NCBI GenBank assembly: GCA_026210745.1
Contig: CP110632.1
Span: 1,550,001 to 1,614,000 of the forward strand
Source of the DNA: Exobasidium rhododendri
Lineage: Eukaryota > Basidiomycota > Exobasidiomycetes > Exobasidiales > Exobasidiaceae
Direction of reading: 5' to 3'
Length of the DNA stretch: 64,000 bases
This document shows positions 23,203 to 34,648 of the stretch, in pieces (the stretch's first letter is position 1; each line of letters starts with the position of its first letter). Made by a program: the position numbers and the translations under genes. The notes under the pieces are model-generated. The model was not told where the DNA came from, made no database searches, and saw only the letters and a list, made by a program, of their open reading frames with translations.

Positions 23203-24623
23203 ATGTCGTCCAGCGATGCAGATGCAGCCATGGTAGACGCACCGGAAGCAGCTGTCGCCTCAACCTCCGACATCAAGCCAGCAGAGAAGGTGGAAGAGAC
23301 GCTGCCCGAAGAGATATTGAATGCGAGTGGAGAAGAAGTGCAAACCAGGACGAGATTGCTGGAGAATGACATAAAGATCATGAGGAGTGAGCAGATGAGA
23401 TTGATGCACGAACACAATACCATGAAGGAGAAGATCAAAGATAATTCAGAAAAGATCAAGCAAAACAAAGTGTTGCCTTACCTAGTCGGAAACGTCGTCG
23501 AGGTGAGAGGAAGAGAGGATGATACTCGCGAGACATGTGTGCTTGACGTCCCGCTTACACAGTAAGGCTTCATTCCTATCTGCAGATACTTGAAATGGAC
23601 CCGGACATCGATGAGGACTCTGAGGAAGGTGCAAATGTCGACCTGGACTCGAGGAGAAAGGGCAAGTGTGCCGTCATCAAGACGTCTACTCGTCAAACTA
23701 TCTTCCTTCCCATCATTGGGTTGGTGCCATCGGAGAGCTTGCGACCAGGTGACTTGATCGGAGTGAACAAGGATAGCTATCTCATTCTAGACAAACTTCC
23801 AGCAGAGTACGATAGCAGAGTCAAAGCGATGGAGGTGGACGAGAGGCCGACAGAGACGTATACTGACATTGGTGGATTAGATAAACAAATTGAGGAACTG
23901 GTCGAAGCGATTGTACTACCCATGCAACAAGAGCAGAAATTCAAGAATCTGGGAATCAAACCACCGAAGGGAGCACTAATGTACGGACCACCTGGCACAG
24001 GAAAGACGTTATTGGCCAGGGCTTGTGCCGCCCAGACGAATGCTTGCTACTTGAAGTTGGCAGGACCTTCTCTCGTTCAAATGTTCATCGGTGATGGTGC
24101 CAAATTGGTCCGAGATGCGTTTGAGTTGGCAAAGGAAAAGGCACCAGCGATCATCTTCATCGACGAGCTGGATGCCATTGGAACGAAGAGATTCGATAGT
24201 GACAAGTCGGGAGATCGTGAAGTTCAACGAACAATGTTGGAGCTACTCAATCAACTGGACGGTTTCAATTCACACGAACAGATCAAGGTGATTGCCGCCA
24301 CCAATCGAATCGATATCTTGGACCCGGCGCTACTTCGAAGTGGACGACTAGACCGAAAGGTAGAGTTCCCGTTGCCAAACGAAGCAGGAAGAGCGATGAT
24401 TCTACAGATTCATAGCCGAAAGATGACCGTCGGTGTCGTCAACTTTGAGGAGCTGGCTAGAACGACTGACGAAATGAATGGGGCTCAATTGAAGGCAGTG
24501 TGTGTAGAAGCGGGTATGCTTGCACTGAGGGAAGGAGCGTCGGAACTGACACACGAACACTTTGTAGGAGGGATCGCCGAAGTGCAAGCAAAGAAGAAGA
24601 ACGAGCTCTTCATGTTCTCGTAG
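23203..24623 (+). CDS. RPT5: 26S proteasome regulatory ATPase RPT5
   Basis: Exons 23203-23502 and 23586-24623 join in phase 0 over an 83-nt intron, giving 445 residues. It is one of six AAA ATPases at the base of the 19S particle that unfold ubiquitinated substrates. Features in order: N-terminal coiled coil (about 45-90), OB domain ([16 protein letters not shown]), AAA domain with Walker A GPPGTGKT, Walker [12 protein letters not shown], and arginine fingers in [14 protein letters not shown]. It lacks an HbYX end: the last residues are ELFMFS, whereas RPT5 usually ends in F-Y/F-A or similar, so the last residue differs mildly from the usual core-particle docking tail. The 3' end converges with YVC1 (91 bases). 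Confidence 0.95.
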
Positions 24624-24714
24624 ATACGATGCAGACACACAATGTAATTTCTTTCTGTCAATTCATATTGTCTAGAGAGGGTCTAAATGACACGAAGGAG
24701 TCTCCTGTCATGAA

Positions 24715-27345
24715 TCAATTCTCCTTGTCTATGATGGCCTGAAGAAGCTCTTCTATCCTTTTCTGCGCCTTTTCATGCTCCTCCATCTTCTCCATCAGAG
24801 ATCGGATGAGGGATGCCGTCTCATTCTTCTCAGCCAGAGTCTCGATCTCGGACTGAAATTTTGCGCTGAGCTCCTTCTGCTCCCCTTGCTTCGTCTTGCT
24901 CTGCGCTTCGCTTGCTTTTCGTTTTGGAGTCTTGTGGGAGTCTAGGACTGATCGTTCCGCACTACTGTGACGAGCTCTTCCGAATATCTTCGCCAGAGGA
25001 GACTCCATCGTCAACTGATTGGACGTCTCGTAATGCTGCACCTCGTCATTGTCGTCTTCTTCCTCTGTGTCGTGCCAGTCTCTCGCTGACTTGCCCCGCT
25101 TCACTGAGCTTGTTGCCGTACTGCCATGCTTTTGATCGTGCACAGTCGACTGTTCCTCCGTCGACGTCGACCCGTCTTCGTCTTCTTCATCTTCATTGCG
25201 TTGAGTCTTGTTGGCCTGTCTCCTACGACTTTTGTCCTTTCCCCCTCCTGACCCGCGGTCTCTGATCTGTATCATGCTTGCCGTCCACTCCTCCCATTGA
25301 TCGGGAGACAAATTCTTAGCATCTGCTTGATTGAATGCTGCTTCAATGATATCGCGATCAGGATTCGACCTGCTTCTGGGGATCGGTATCCAGCTGATGA
25401 ATTGACTTGCTTTCTCAGCTCTTGATTCCATGTAGATGGAAGAGCTCGCCAAGTAGGAGTGACTCTTGATATCAAACGAGCACATTCGAATGACAACGAG
25501 CAGTGGCCAGGACGTTGCTCGAAGTAATGCTATGTTGGTCTTGTGCAGCCATCGTGGATTCAAGACAAACGAAGCGGGTAGAATGACCACGAAAGCGACT
25601 AGGTTCAGCGGCGGCATGTAGCTAAACAGGGCATCGGTGCTGATACCGCTCAGTGTCAGACAGGCGTGCTGATACATGGCTTCCTCGGAGGCATTCTGTG
25701 CAACCGTACTGAACGTGTTGGAGAGAAGAGAGATCAAGATGGTGAGAAGTAGTGTATTGGCCATGACGGCGAACAGGACCATCAGCGTCGGCCCGAAGAT
25801 AGGTGAGAACGACTGCGCTGTGTCGAATCCGACGTAACTGTACAAAGGGAGCACCATCCTTACTATTAGTCTGTGGACCTCCTTCCGCCCTGCGAGAGGT
25901 TGACGTTGTACACTCACCTATTTCCAAACCAGACTTTCATCATGATCCACACAATCTTGCCTGCTGTCCACTCGGGTCCACTGAGGGAGTAGAAAGTATA
26001 GAGGAAGCCACTGAAGCAGACTACGGCAAGCGCCATGAAGAAACAAAAGTCGGCCAGCATTGCTTTGAGAGCGAGCAGCACGACGTTGTCCTGCACAAGA
26101 ACACTAGCCACGCGTGGGCACAACAGAATCGCCCCGATGGCCAAGACGTCGAAGCTGAGGTTGCTACGTTCCGGCAGATGATGCACCAAGCTAGATATGC
26201 GAAGTCCTAGCCATATCAAGCCGATGGCACAAAAGACAAAGTCGAGCAAATTGTAGAGCGACGTCGAGTAGATACCGATGCCATGCTCCTGTAATTGGGC
26301 AAATTCGTCTAGTGCAAATCCAAAGAGCCAGACCACAAAGACGGTCTCTGCTGTTGTCCAAGTGGGCGAGCCTTTGGAGGAGAGACACCATACGTAAAAG
26401 ATCAAGAGAATACAAAAGTTGATGAATTCGATTCGATTTCGTATCATCGGAACTCGTAGTCGATAGTGATCGAGGAAAGGGGCCTTGGCAGGGTCGTAGA
26501 TTCCCAGAGGTCGTTTCTTGTAGCTATCGTCCAGTATCGCGTGAGTAGATTGATACGAAAGAACGATTCTCCCCTCGTAGATTCCTGCTATGCATCTTTG
26601 ACACAGGGGAGCCTTGATGAACTTCTTCGCCTTGCTGAAGATTGCCAGTTCGAGCACACTGCTCGTTTGACCTGGTCGTGTAACGTCATCTGGATCTAGC
26701 CCTTCACTCGCTATCATACTCTCATCAGCACCTTGGAAGGGAGAGAAGGGATACGTCAAAGCAGTGATCAATTCCAAACCATTCCGGGAGAAAGTGCGAA
26801 GTAACTTCATGGCAAGCAGTTCGCATAAGCTTGCCCGAGTCTGATTGACATTCTGAAGGGCCAGATCTCGATCGGCGTCTCGTTGGAACTGGATCCGATT
26901 GACTAGGAGGATGAACAGAATCGACAAGTTCTCATATTGACTGTATTTGAGAGCCAGCGGGCGCACAATCGAGTCTTGAGAAGAACGAAGAGACGTTGTC
27001 AACTACCCAAAACCGCTATTGGCTTTTACTACTACACTCACAGTTGAGATCGAGAGACGTCAGCTCGCTCCAATCGAGATGTGTATCAATTGTTGACCTG
27101 ACATCTTGTCGTATGACGTGCAGTAGCGGGAAGATGGACTCTCGAGAGCACCTTTTCGGAAGGTCCTTGAGATGAGCATCGGCATTGCTCTCTGGATCGA
27201 GGAGTGGGTCTCTCTCGCTCTCACGGCCACTGTCTTCATCGGACGGATCTAATCTTGAGGAAGCCGATGTCGCTGTGGAAATCCTCCTTTTGGATCCTTT
27301 CCTGTTGCTTGTCGTTGCTGCAGATATGTTGGCAGCTCGACGCAT
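24715..27345 (-). CDS. YVC1: TRP-type vacuolar cation channel YVC1
   Basis: Three exons, 27345-27042, 26974-25918 and 25837-24715, give 827 residues. Fungal Yvc1 (TRPY) releases Ca2+ from the vacuole when the membrane is stretched. The N-terminal cytoplasmic domain includes ILFILLVNRIQF and LCELLAMKLLRTFS; membrane helices run from about residue 270 to 520. The pore-side helix is restored exactly at the second join (VWIMMKVWFGN then SYVGFDTAQSFSPIFGP). The C-terminal 300 residues are acidic and Ser-rich and end in a coiled coil. The first intron (67 nt) uses an AAG acceptor; only this choice keeps phase. Divergent from the next gene with 269 bases between. Confidence 0.9.
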
Positions 27346-27614
27346 CAGTGGACTGTATTGGCGAGGTGAGGCTGGGAGGGGTGGTGCGCAGGAAGCACAG
27401 GCTTCACATGGCTCGTGCGGGTTCCCCCAAGAGGAGGCAGGGCGCCCTACAGAGTCTCGAATTTGTTCTCAGAGACAAATTATTTATAGCTGCTACCCTC
27501 GGCGCACAATAAACGCGATCAAACGGGAAAGGGGGAGGGGGGGCAGTTTCACCTTCACTCTTTTGAAGGTGTCATTGAACTTCATCCCTCCCTCCCACTC
27601 ACAGCGATTCCATC

Positions 27615-28803
27615 ATGGACGGCACTGGGCACACCCTAGCATACCAACAAAGCGAGCGGCCTCCACCACCTACTGGCCCAGCTCCAATGTATGTCAGGAC
27701 GATATCGCGCCTCTTCCCCTACTCTCTACGACCCGTTCTGCTAGTTTCCTGCATCATATCACTCGTCTATCTTGTTCTCTTGGGTGGCAATGACTTCAGA
27801 TCAGCCGGTACAGACGGTACCACAGGCAAGCTGAAGATACTGGACATTGTGCAGGGCATCCTATTCATCGTGGCTGGTCTTGTCGAAGTATTTGGCTTCT
27901 ACGCAGTGTACAGTGTGAGTTTGTGTGTTCGGCACGCCGTGTTACTCGGTACTAAAGCGTTCTCATCTTCAACTTTACCCTTCTCAGCAAAGATTACCAC
28001 TGGCCAAGTCATACTCTTACCTGTCTCTGTTCGCCTTTGCCGCTGTCATTGCATCTGAAATCCTTGGCATCATCGTCACCTTTGCACTGAAAACCGACGT
28101 CATCAACGCCTGCACCGTGCGCTATACTGGCTCTGTGGATGATGATGGATCCATCTTTGGGAACAGCAGCTCGGATGATGCGCCACTCTCTAGTGCGGAT
28201 GCTGCTAGCTACTGTCAATCATTGTGGAACTCTGATCGAACGTGGGATATCGTGTGGCTTATCGTGTCGCTTTGTCTGGGCGCATTGTTCGTCATGTTTA
28301 GCTTTGCGTATGTTCGACAGATCCTGGATCCAAGCAGTGTCAGGGTCCGGATCAATCGTTTTCAACAATCGAATCGTCCTCAAGCACAAGGAATGAGTGG
28401 TCCTTATGATCCAGAGGCTGCTTTCACTTATCCACCACAGTCAGGAGGCGGCAATCCCGCGTATGCACCACCGAATGGACCGCCTCCGTCTGGACCGGGA
28501 GCACCACCAATGTATTCGGGAAGACCATCTATGGACGACTGGGATGATGACACAAAGTCACCGAATGCATATGGGTACGGCTACAATTATGGACCTGGCG
28601 AAAGAGAAGCCCAAACAGCGAATCGAGCGGGCAGCAGTCGGAACGTGGCCATGAATTACGGTGACGAGGACGAGCAGGAGAGGATCAACGACAAAAGAGA
28701 CAGTGGGGAGACGTTGCGAGGGGAAGACACGATCAAGAAGATTCCTTCGACAAACGCTCATGGAAATCACTATGAAGATGGTGACGATACTCCAAGAATC
28801 TGA
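27615..28803 (+). CDS. Four-helix membrane protein of unknown function, 371 aa
   Basis: Exons 27615-27914 and 27988-28803 join in phase 0 over a 73-nt intron, giving 371 residues. Four hydrophobic helices are visible: about residues 35-57 (VLLVSCIISLVYLVLLGG), 76-99, 106-128 and 170-195. The loop between helices 3 and 4 has two cysteines (NACTVRY, SYCQSL) and could form a disulfide outside the cytoplasm. The C-terminal 165 residues are hydrophilic, rich in Pro, Gly, Tyr and Asp, and likely disordered and cytosolic. The layout resembles MARVEL-like or tetraspan-like fungal proteins, but I do not recognise a family. It shares a short promoter with YVC1. Confidence 0.75.
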
Positions 28804-29132
28804 GAGTTATGCTGTCCACTCTTTCTTGTACTTTTTAAAATTTGTGTCGTAAAGTCATCGCCGTTCTCGAACTTTGACTGTGGTGCAGAGCCTCGTGTGT
28901 GTGACTTCAGTAAGATTTTGGCATGAGAGCGGATCTTGATAGCGCTACTTCACTTCCTTGCCTTGAAATCGATGCCTCGACGAGCAAGACGACTTTCTAA
29001 ACGGGCTTTGAGAGAATTCTATTTCTACTCCTTGTGCTCCAACAAGTATACTGCCTTTTACTTTCTTTTTATTAAGAGTTACACTGTCTCTATGATATGC
29101 TTTGCCCGGGGAAGGGGGACGGGGAGTCTACT
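28804..29132. other. Convergent 3' region
   Basis: 329 bases between the 3' ends of the four-helix protein gene and PMR1. T/A-rich stretches near 28828-28850 and 29055-29080 may serve in polyadenylation. No gene seen. Confidence 0.5.
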
Positions 29133-32100
29133 CTACACAATCCCATCCTCCCAATTGCTCTTCTCCTCTTTACTTTGCTCCCTTTCCCAGCTCCTCCTCG
29201 CCTCGTGGGCCGCAAAGCTGATCGCAGCAATGAATAATAATAGCAACATGTCGCTGACTCCCAAGCTCGTCGTTTGAAAGATACCTTGCAGGGGTGACAG
29301 ATAGATGAGACCAATCTGCGTAAAGAAAGAGACGGAGATCGTCGTCATCAACATTTTATTTCCTCCTTGGTTGGGTAATAAGGGAACTGTCAATCCCCTT
29401 GACTGGATGGCCGAAGTTAAGTCCAAAAAAACAAAACAAGTGAACGTCATCGTCTGATCTCGACTATCGGCGAAATTGTCTTCATTCAGTTCACCCCAGT
29501 AGATCCAGATAGTGCCCAACACAATCGTGGCAGCACTGAACAAGATCCTCGCAATCAGTCGTTTGGTGATGATAGGATCCGTTCTCTTCCTCGGCGGCCT
29601 CTTCATTATGCTGGGGTCGACCGGGTCCACTCCTAAGCTTTGACTGGGCGGACCGTCCATGAGAATGTTGATGAACAGGATCTGCATAGCATTGAGCGGG
29701 TTCTTGAGACCTAGCGCAGTCGACAGCGTTATCAACGTCAGAGCAGAGACGGCTGTGCTGAGTTGAAAGCACAGGAAGTTCTGGATGTTGTTGAAAATTC
29801 CCTTGCCCTCTTCAACGGCAGGCAAGATGGTAGCAAAGTTATCATCGACCAAGATGACGTCGGCCGCCTCTTTTGCAACGTCCGTTCCCCCCTTACCCAT
29901 AGATATACCAATGTCCGCCATCTTCAACGCTGGAGCATCGTTCACTCCGTCCCCGGTCATAGCTACTACATGACCGATTGTCTGAAATGCCTCGACGATT
30001 CGCATCTTGTGACGCGGATTAGTCCTGGCAAAGACGCAAATCTGATTGATCCTGTCCTGTAGCTGTCGTTGACTCAGCAGATCAAGTTGCTTGCCAGTCA
30101 TGACGTTCACAGAAGAGGCAGGCCTCTGCAGTATACCTAATTGCTTTGCCATAGCCACTGCCGTAGACTCAGCATCTCCCGTGATCATGACCACTTGAAC
30201 GCCTCCTCGATAAAGTGATGCAATCGATTCCTTCACACCGACTCGAGGAGGATCTTGCATCGCCTGTAGCCCACAAAAGCCGAGCGATCTACTTTCTGAA
30301 GCAGCTGGTGGCCCAATCGCAGTGGCCAGAACTCGTAGACCCAAAGCTGACAGCTCATCCGAAGCAGCATGAATTCGTCTTTTGCTTGCCTCGTCCAGTG
30401 GCACCCTCCTCCCATCCATGGCGAGATAGTGGCTACAGTGCTCCAAGACCATCTCCAATGCTCCCTTCATATACGTCGCTTCTTCGCCTGGTCGATTGTT
30501 CATGTTCATTCCTCCCACAACAACCATGTATTTTTTTTCCGAATCGAACGGTTCTTCACGACTTCGCTTGAAGTAGGGCCTTCGATCTTCCAGTCCAAAC
30601 AAGCGAAGCACATTGACCATGGCGACATCAGTTGCCTGACCCACGTTGTTTCCCCTCTCATCCCGATGACTGCTATTGCATATGTTACCTACCAGCAAGA
30701 CTTTGGAGAGCGCGGAGCTATGTGAGTGAGGTATATTGACAGTCAGGTCAACCACGCCTTCCTCTACAGTATAGCAGCGAACGACAGTCATTTCGTTAGA
30801 GGTCAGTGTGCCCGTTTTGTCCGAACACACCACCGAAACGCATCCCAGTATCTCCACCGAGGGTAGGCGCTTCACAATCGCCTTTTGTTTCGACATCCGT
30901 AGAACGCCGAGAGCGAGTGTGACGGTGACGACGATGGGGAGCCCCTCGGGAATAGCTGCAACAGCAAGAGACACTCCGATGGTAAACATCTCTAACCAGG
31001 GCTTTTGTTGCAGGATTCCCATGAAGCAAATCACTCCAATCACTGCGAAACTGATCATACTCAGCTTCTTGGCGAGCTCGTCCATGCTCAACTGCAGTGG
31101 TGTCCTCTTCTCCACCACCTCGTCCACCATTCCAAAGATCTTGCCAAACTCCGTCTGATTGCCTGTGCCTACCACAATCCCTTTCCCATATCCACTTCGA
31201 ACGAGCGTCCCCATGAATACAATGTTGTCTCTTTCGTTGATGGCTGTGGATGCCTTTCCTCCGTCGGCTGTATCAGTGCTGTTTGATGGTCGTGGGATGC
31301 TCTCTATATGCTTCTTCCTAGGCTTTATTTCTCCCGTCAAGGTGCTCTCATCTACCTCCAGACTCACAGCTTCAAATACGCGTACATCGGCTGGTATTCG
31401 ATCCCCCGTGGAAAAGGTGACGACATCACCAGGTACAAGCTCGTTGGCAAAGATCGTACTTGACTGATTATCCCTCACCAGATGGCAATAGTGTGGGACC
31501 AACTTATTCAACGCTTCCAAACTCTTTTCCGACCTTCGCTCTTGAACGAAGCCCACCGTAATGACAACCACGACGGCAAGAGTGATACTTAGTGCATCAT
31601 CCCACTCGCCCAACAAAGCGCTCACTACAGCACTCCCTAGCAGAAGAAGGATGAGTGGTTCACTGAATTGCTCCAAGAATTTCCTGTATGGCGAATCAGG
31701 TGCTTTGACTGCGAATTCATTAGGACCGCCTGCCAAAGTCCGCTGCTGAGGTACAGCAGCATTACTGAGTCCATGACTGAGGTGCGTAGATGGCAAAGAG
31801 AAGGAATGCAGGACCTCCTGAAGTGACTGATGCGTTGCTATTGACGATGGACTCTCGTCTTGAGAATGCGATGGTGGGGGAGGTGGATATAGAAGGGGTG
31901 ATTCGTCTGCACCGACGGTCGTCCGCCTTAGTGTTGTGCTGAAAGCATATTGCTGTTGATCTTCAGACGAAGTGGAAGGCACGAGGAGAGGAGGAAAGCC
32001 GCCGAAAGAGTTTGCTGGAGCGCTGTTGGCGTATGCATAGCTCACGTTCCCTCTTGCTGTATTTGGTGAGCTCTTATCGTTGAGCCACGATGAACAACTT

Positions 32101-32249
32101 TCTTGATGGCTGCCGTTACTGTAATCATATATGGGAGCACTCTGACTGTTTCCGTTGGAGTACATGTTGTTTCTTCGAGGAGATGGCGGCTTCCTTTGTG
32201 CGTTGGAGTTCCCATTCGCAGGAACAGGCGCATACGGGTTCGATGCCAT
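29133..32249 (-). CDS. PMR1: Golgi Ca2+/Mn2+ P-type ATPase PMR1
   Basis: A single exon of 1038 residues. P2A-type pump of the SPCA/Pmr1 branch that loads the Golgi with Ca2+ and Mn2+. Visible landmarks: membrane helix 4 with PEGLP (about 432-436), phosphorylation motif DKTGTLTSNEMTVV with Asp477, the hinge TGDGVNDAP (about 765-773), and the membrane half ending near residue 1020. One Ca2+-site is expected, with the helix 6 motif NILMDGPP present, as in SPCA. The first 140 residues are disordered, Asn/Ser/Pro-rich, and much longer than in baker's yeast Pmr1. Divergent from RFC3 by 624 bases. Confidence 0.95.
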   Translation of the reverse strand: MASNPYAPVPANGNSNAQRKPPSPRRNNMYSNGNSQSAPIYDYSNGSHQESCSSWLNDKSSPNTARGNVSYAYANSAPANSFGGFPPLLVPSTSSEDQQQYAFSTTLRRTTVGADESPLLYPPPPPSHSQDESPSSIATHQSLQEVLHSFSLPSTHLSHGLSNAAVPQQRTLAGGPNEFAVKAPDSPYRKFLEQFSEPLILLLLGSAVVSALLGEWDDALSITLAVVVVITVGFVQERRSEKSLEALNKLVPHYCHLVRDNQSSTIFANELVPGDVVTFSTGDRIPADVRVFEAVSLEVDESTLTGEIKPRKKHIESIPRPSNSTDTADGGKASTAINERDNIVFMGTLVRSGYGKGIVVGTGNQTEFGKIFGMVDEVVEKRTPLQLSMDELAKKLSMISFAVIGVICFMGILQQKPWLEMFTIGVSLAVAAIPEGLPIVVTVTLALGVLRMSKQKAIVKRLPSVEILGCVSVVCSDKTGTLTSNEMTVVRCYTVEEGVVDLTVNIPHSHSSALSKVLLVGNICNSSHRDERGNNVGQATDVAMVNVLRLFGLEDRRPYFKRSREEPFDSEKKYMVVVGGMNMNNRPGEEATYMKGALEMVLEHCSHYLAMDGRRVPLDEASKRRIHAASDELSALGLRVLATAIGPPAASESRSLGFCGLQAMQDPPRVGVKESIASLYRGGVQVVMITGDAESTAVAMAKQLGILQRPASSVNVMTGKQLDLLSQRQLQDRINQICVFARTNPRHKMRIVEAFQTIGHVVAMTGDGVNDAPALKMADIGISMGKGGTDVAKEAADVILVDDNFATILPAVEEGKGIFNNIQNFLCFQLSTAVSALTLITLSTALGLKNPLNAMQILFINILMDGPPSQSLGVDPVDPSIMKRPPRKRTDPIITKRLIARILFSAATIVLGTIWIYWGELNEDNFADSRDQTMTFTCFVFLDLTSAIQSRGLTVPLLPNQGGNKMLMTTISVSFFTQIGLIYLSPLQGIFQTTSLGVSDMLLLLFIAAISFAAHEARRSWEREQSKEEKSNWEDGIV

Positions 32250-32873
32250 ACTTCTGCCAGTACTATACTCCAGAGCAAGTGCTGACGTTGATAGCCACGA
32301 TGAACGGGAGCCAGGCGGACCAGTCTGCCTTGTATTGAGAGTGGCTTTCTGAGGAGCACTGGAGCTTGGACGTCGTTTCAGTTAGTAGGATTACCGGGTA
32401 TCGTTGGCTATACATCCCAGAAGACCAACTATGTAATACACGTGGCTGGCGAACGCGATCAGAGTGTTGGTCTCGCATTTTCCCTACGAGTGGAGACGAG
32501 AAGAGTGCTGTAGGATCCGCGTTCAAGCATCATAAACCGTGTTGCGATAGTTGTGTCCCCGAGAACAACGAGTATTGTTGCTCTTATACCTTGGTACCTC
32601 TTCAAGTCATATTTATAGCGTATGAAGATGTATCATTAGCGACAGGTGTCCTTACAGAGCCAGGTACTCTTGCATACCGTACAGTGATTAATTGCCTTCT
32701 TGCACTGATGTACGTATATGCATATATACCTGGCTGTAGATGAGCGCGTCGAGATTCTCGCGCGTAAAAAGGCTCTTCTAAATTTCGGTGAACGGCTCGC
32801 ATACAGATCACTCAAGTATCTATCCTCACATACCACCCCAATCAGGCCTGGCATTGGCTTTTCTTTCCCTCCC
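32250..32873. other. Divergent promoter region (PMR1 / RFC3)
   Basis: 624 bases carrying both promoters. On the RFC3 side are two MBF-like cores, GCGCGT (32744-32749) and CGCGCGT (32759-32765), 110-130 bases before the start, and an A/T-rich TATATGCATATATA just upstream. These fit a G1/S-controlled replication gene but are short matches. Confidence 0.35.
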
Positions 32874-34350
32874 ATGTCGTCGAGCAAGAATGGCGACGAT
32901 AGTGTCATGGAAGAGATCAGAGACATCTCTGCCAGCTTCTCGAAAGGAAAGGGAAAGGAGAAGGCAACAGCAGTTGGAGACAAGGCAGAGGTAGACAGTG
33001 ATTTGCTTCCCTGGGTGGAGAAGTATCGACCAGCCACTTTGGAAGAGCTCGTTTCACACAAGGACATCACTGCAACAATTGAAAAGTTCATCGAGAAGAG
33101 TCGATTACCGCACTTACTCTTCTATGGTCCACCTGGAACAGGGAAGACGTCCACAATCTTGGCCATGGCCAGGAAGATTTATGGTCCCAATTTCAAGAAC
33201 AACGTGCTGGAGGTACGTCTTCAGGTGCTTGAGGAGCGGGAAATTGTGTGCTTACAATCCCTTCGTCTGGCCGTACAGCTCAATGCATCAGATGATCGAG
33301 GTATCGACGTAGTTCGAGAGCAAATTAAGAGCTTTGCCAGTACAAAGAATGTTTTCAGTAATTCAGGAGGGTTCAAGTTAATCATCCTCGATGAAGCTGA
33401 TGCGATGACAACGGCGGCACAGGGAGCTCTGCGAAGAGGTGAGATGGATCGTAATTATCTTCTAGTCCTTTTCTACATCTATTGAAAGACGTCTACTTTG
33501 GACCCCATTTATACGTTTAGTCATCGAGCAGTATACTAAGAATGTCCGATTCACCATCATCTGCAATTACGTTAACAAGATCATTCCGGCCATTCAATCA
33601 CGATGCACACGATTCCGCTTCAATCCTCTAGAGCTTGATCAGGTAGAGGAGCGACTGAACTACGTGATAGAAAGTGAAAAGTAAGTCGTGAGAGAGAGAT
33701 GGATGTTTTACTACAGAAGCTGTGAAATTAACAAAACCGAATGGATCGCCAGATGCAATGTGACTAGGGATGGAAAGGAAGCGCTGATAAAGCTGTCAAA
33801 GGGAGATATGCGAAGAGCCTTGAACGTGTTGCAAGCATGTCATGCAGCGTACGATCGGATTGACGAGATAGCAGTCTACAATTGTACCGGTACTCCTCTA
33901 CCCGCGGATGTGGAAAAGATCGTCGACACGATGATGAATGCCGAATTCACCGCGGCGCACAAACGTGAGTAAATTGTCATAGCAAACAAAGACGAGAAAA
34001 GGCAGTGCTGAATTGCATGAATCCCTCCCAAACTTTGATCAGACGTCTCCGAGCTCAAAGTAGCAAAAGGAATGGCATTGGCGGATATGGTCAATGGTAT
34101 ATACGAATGCATTCAAGCATACAAATTGCCTGCGCAGAGTCGCATCTACCTCTTGGATCAATTGGCACAGATTGAGTAAGTCTGACGTGAACATACACAC
34201 CATTGCCTGTCAGTGGGCGAGCTGAACATCCTCTTCTTCTCTCTTTTACCATCCAGGCATCGTCTGAGCACGGGTGCCTCTGAGAGGATTCAGCTTTCTG
34301 CCTTGCTGGGCAGCGTCAAGATTGCGATGCAACTAACGCAGAACAAGTAG
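32874..34350 (+). CDS. RFC3: Replication factor C subunit 3
   Basis: Six exons: 32874-33212, 33279-33438, 33521-33680, 33753-33964, 34043-34175 and 34257-34350, 365 residues, all phases consistent. It is a small subunit of the clamp loader that puts PCNA on DNA (yeast Rfc3, human RFC5). Motifs: LPWVEKYRP (RFC box II), Walker [19 protein letters not shown], Walker B ILDEADAM, and the SRC motif ([11 protein letters not shown]) with the arginine finger. I start at 32874 rather than an earlier in-frame opening at 32718 because the ATG at 32874 lies close to the conserved core; the upstream part lacks family character. The first intron (66 nt) is in frame and stop-free. This is the most intron-rich gene of the window alongside PKA. 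Confidence 0.95.
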
Positions 34351-34648
34351 ACGGTGTGCCGGTCACGTATCAATAATTGACAACAAACAAACGAGAGGAA
34401 GAACAAGGAAGACGACCAGACTCGATTCCGGCAATAGCTTATATCGTTTGTGTGAGAATAGGTTGTAAGATAATACAGACGTACAGTGTTGAAGAGATCG
34501 TAGGGGAACTATATGAACTCCTGAGCTAGGCTAGAGTTGTGAGCCGTGAAAAGGTGCTAGATCGTCAGCGTCGTGTCAAGAAAAGGTTGGGCAAAGAAAG
34601 GGAGTGAAAGTGGAGCCAGTGTTTGGGGAATGGAGATTGTAGCAATGC

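Noticed and set aside
27003-27041. 39-nt version of YVC1 intron 1 with a TAG acceptor
   Set aside because: Does not keep phase with exon 2; the 67-nt intron ending in AAG at 26975 does.
32718-32873. Upstream in-frame extension of RFC3 (an earlier in-frame opening)
   Set aside because: The extra 52 residues have no RFC character, and the stretch contains promoter-like elements; 32874 fits the family start better.
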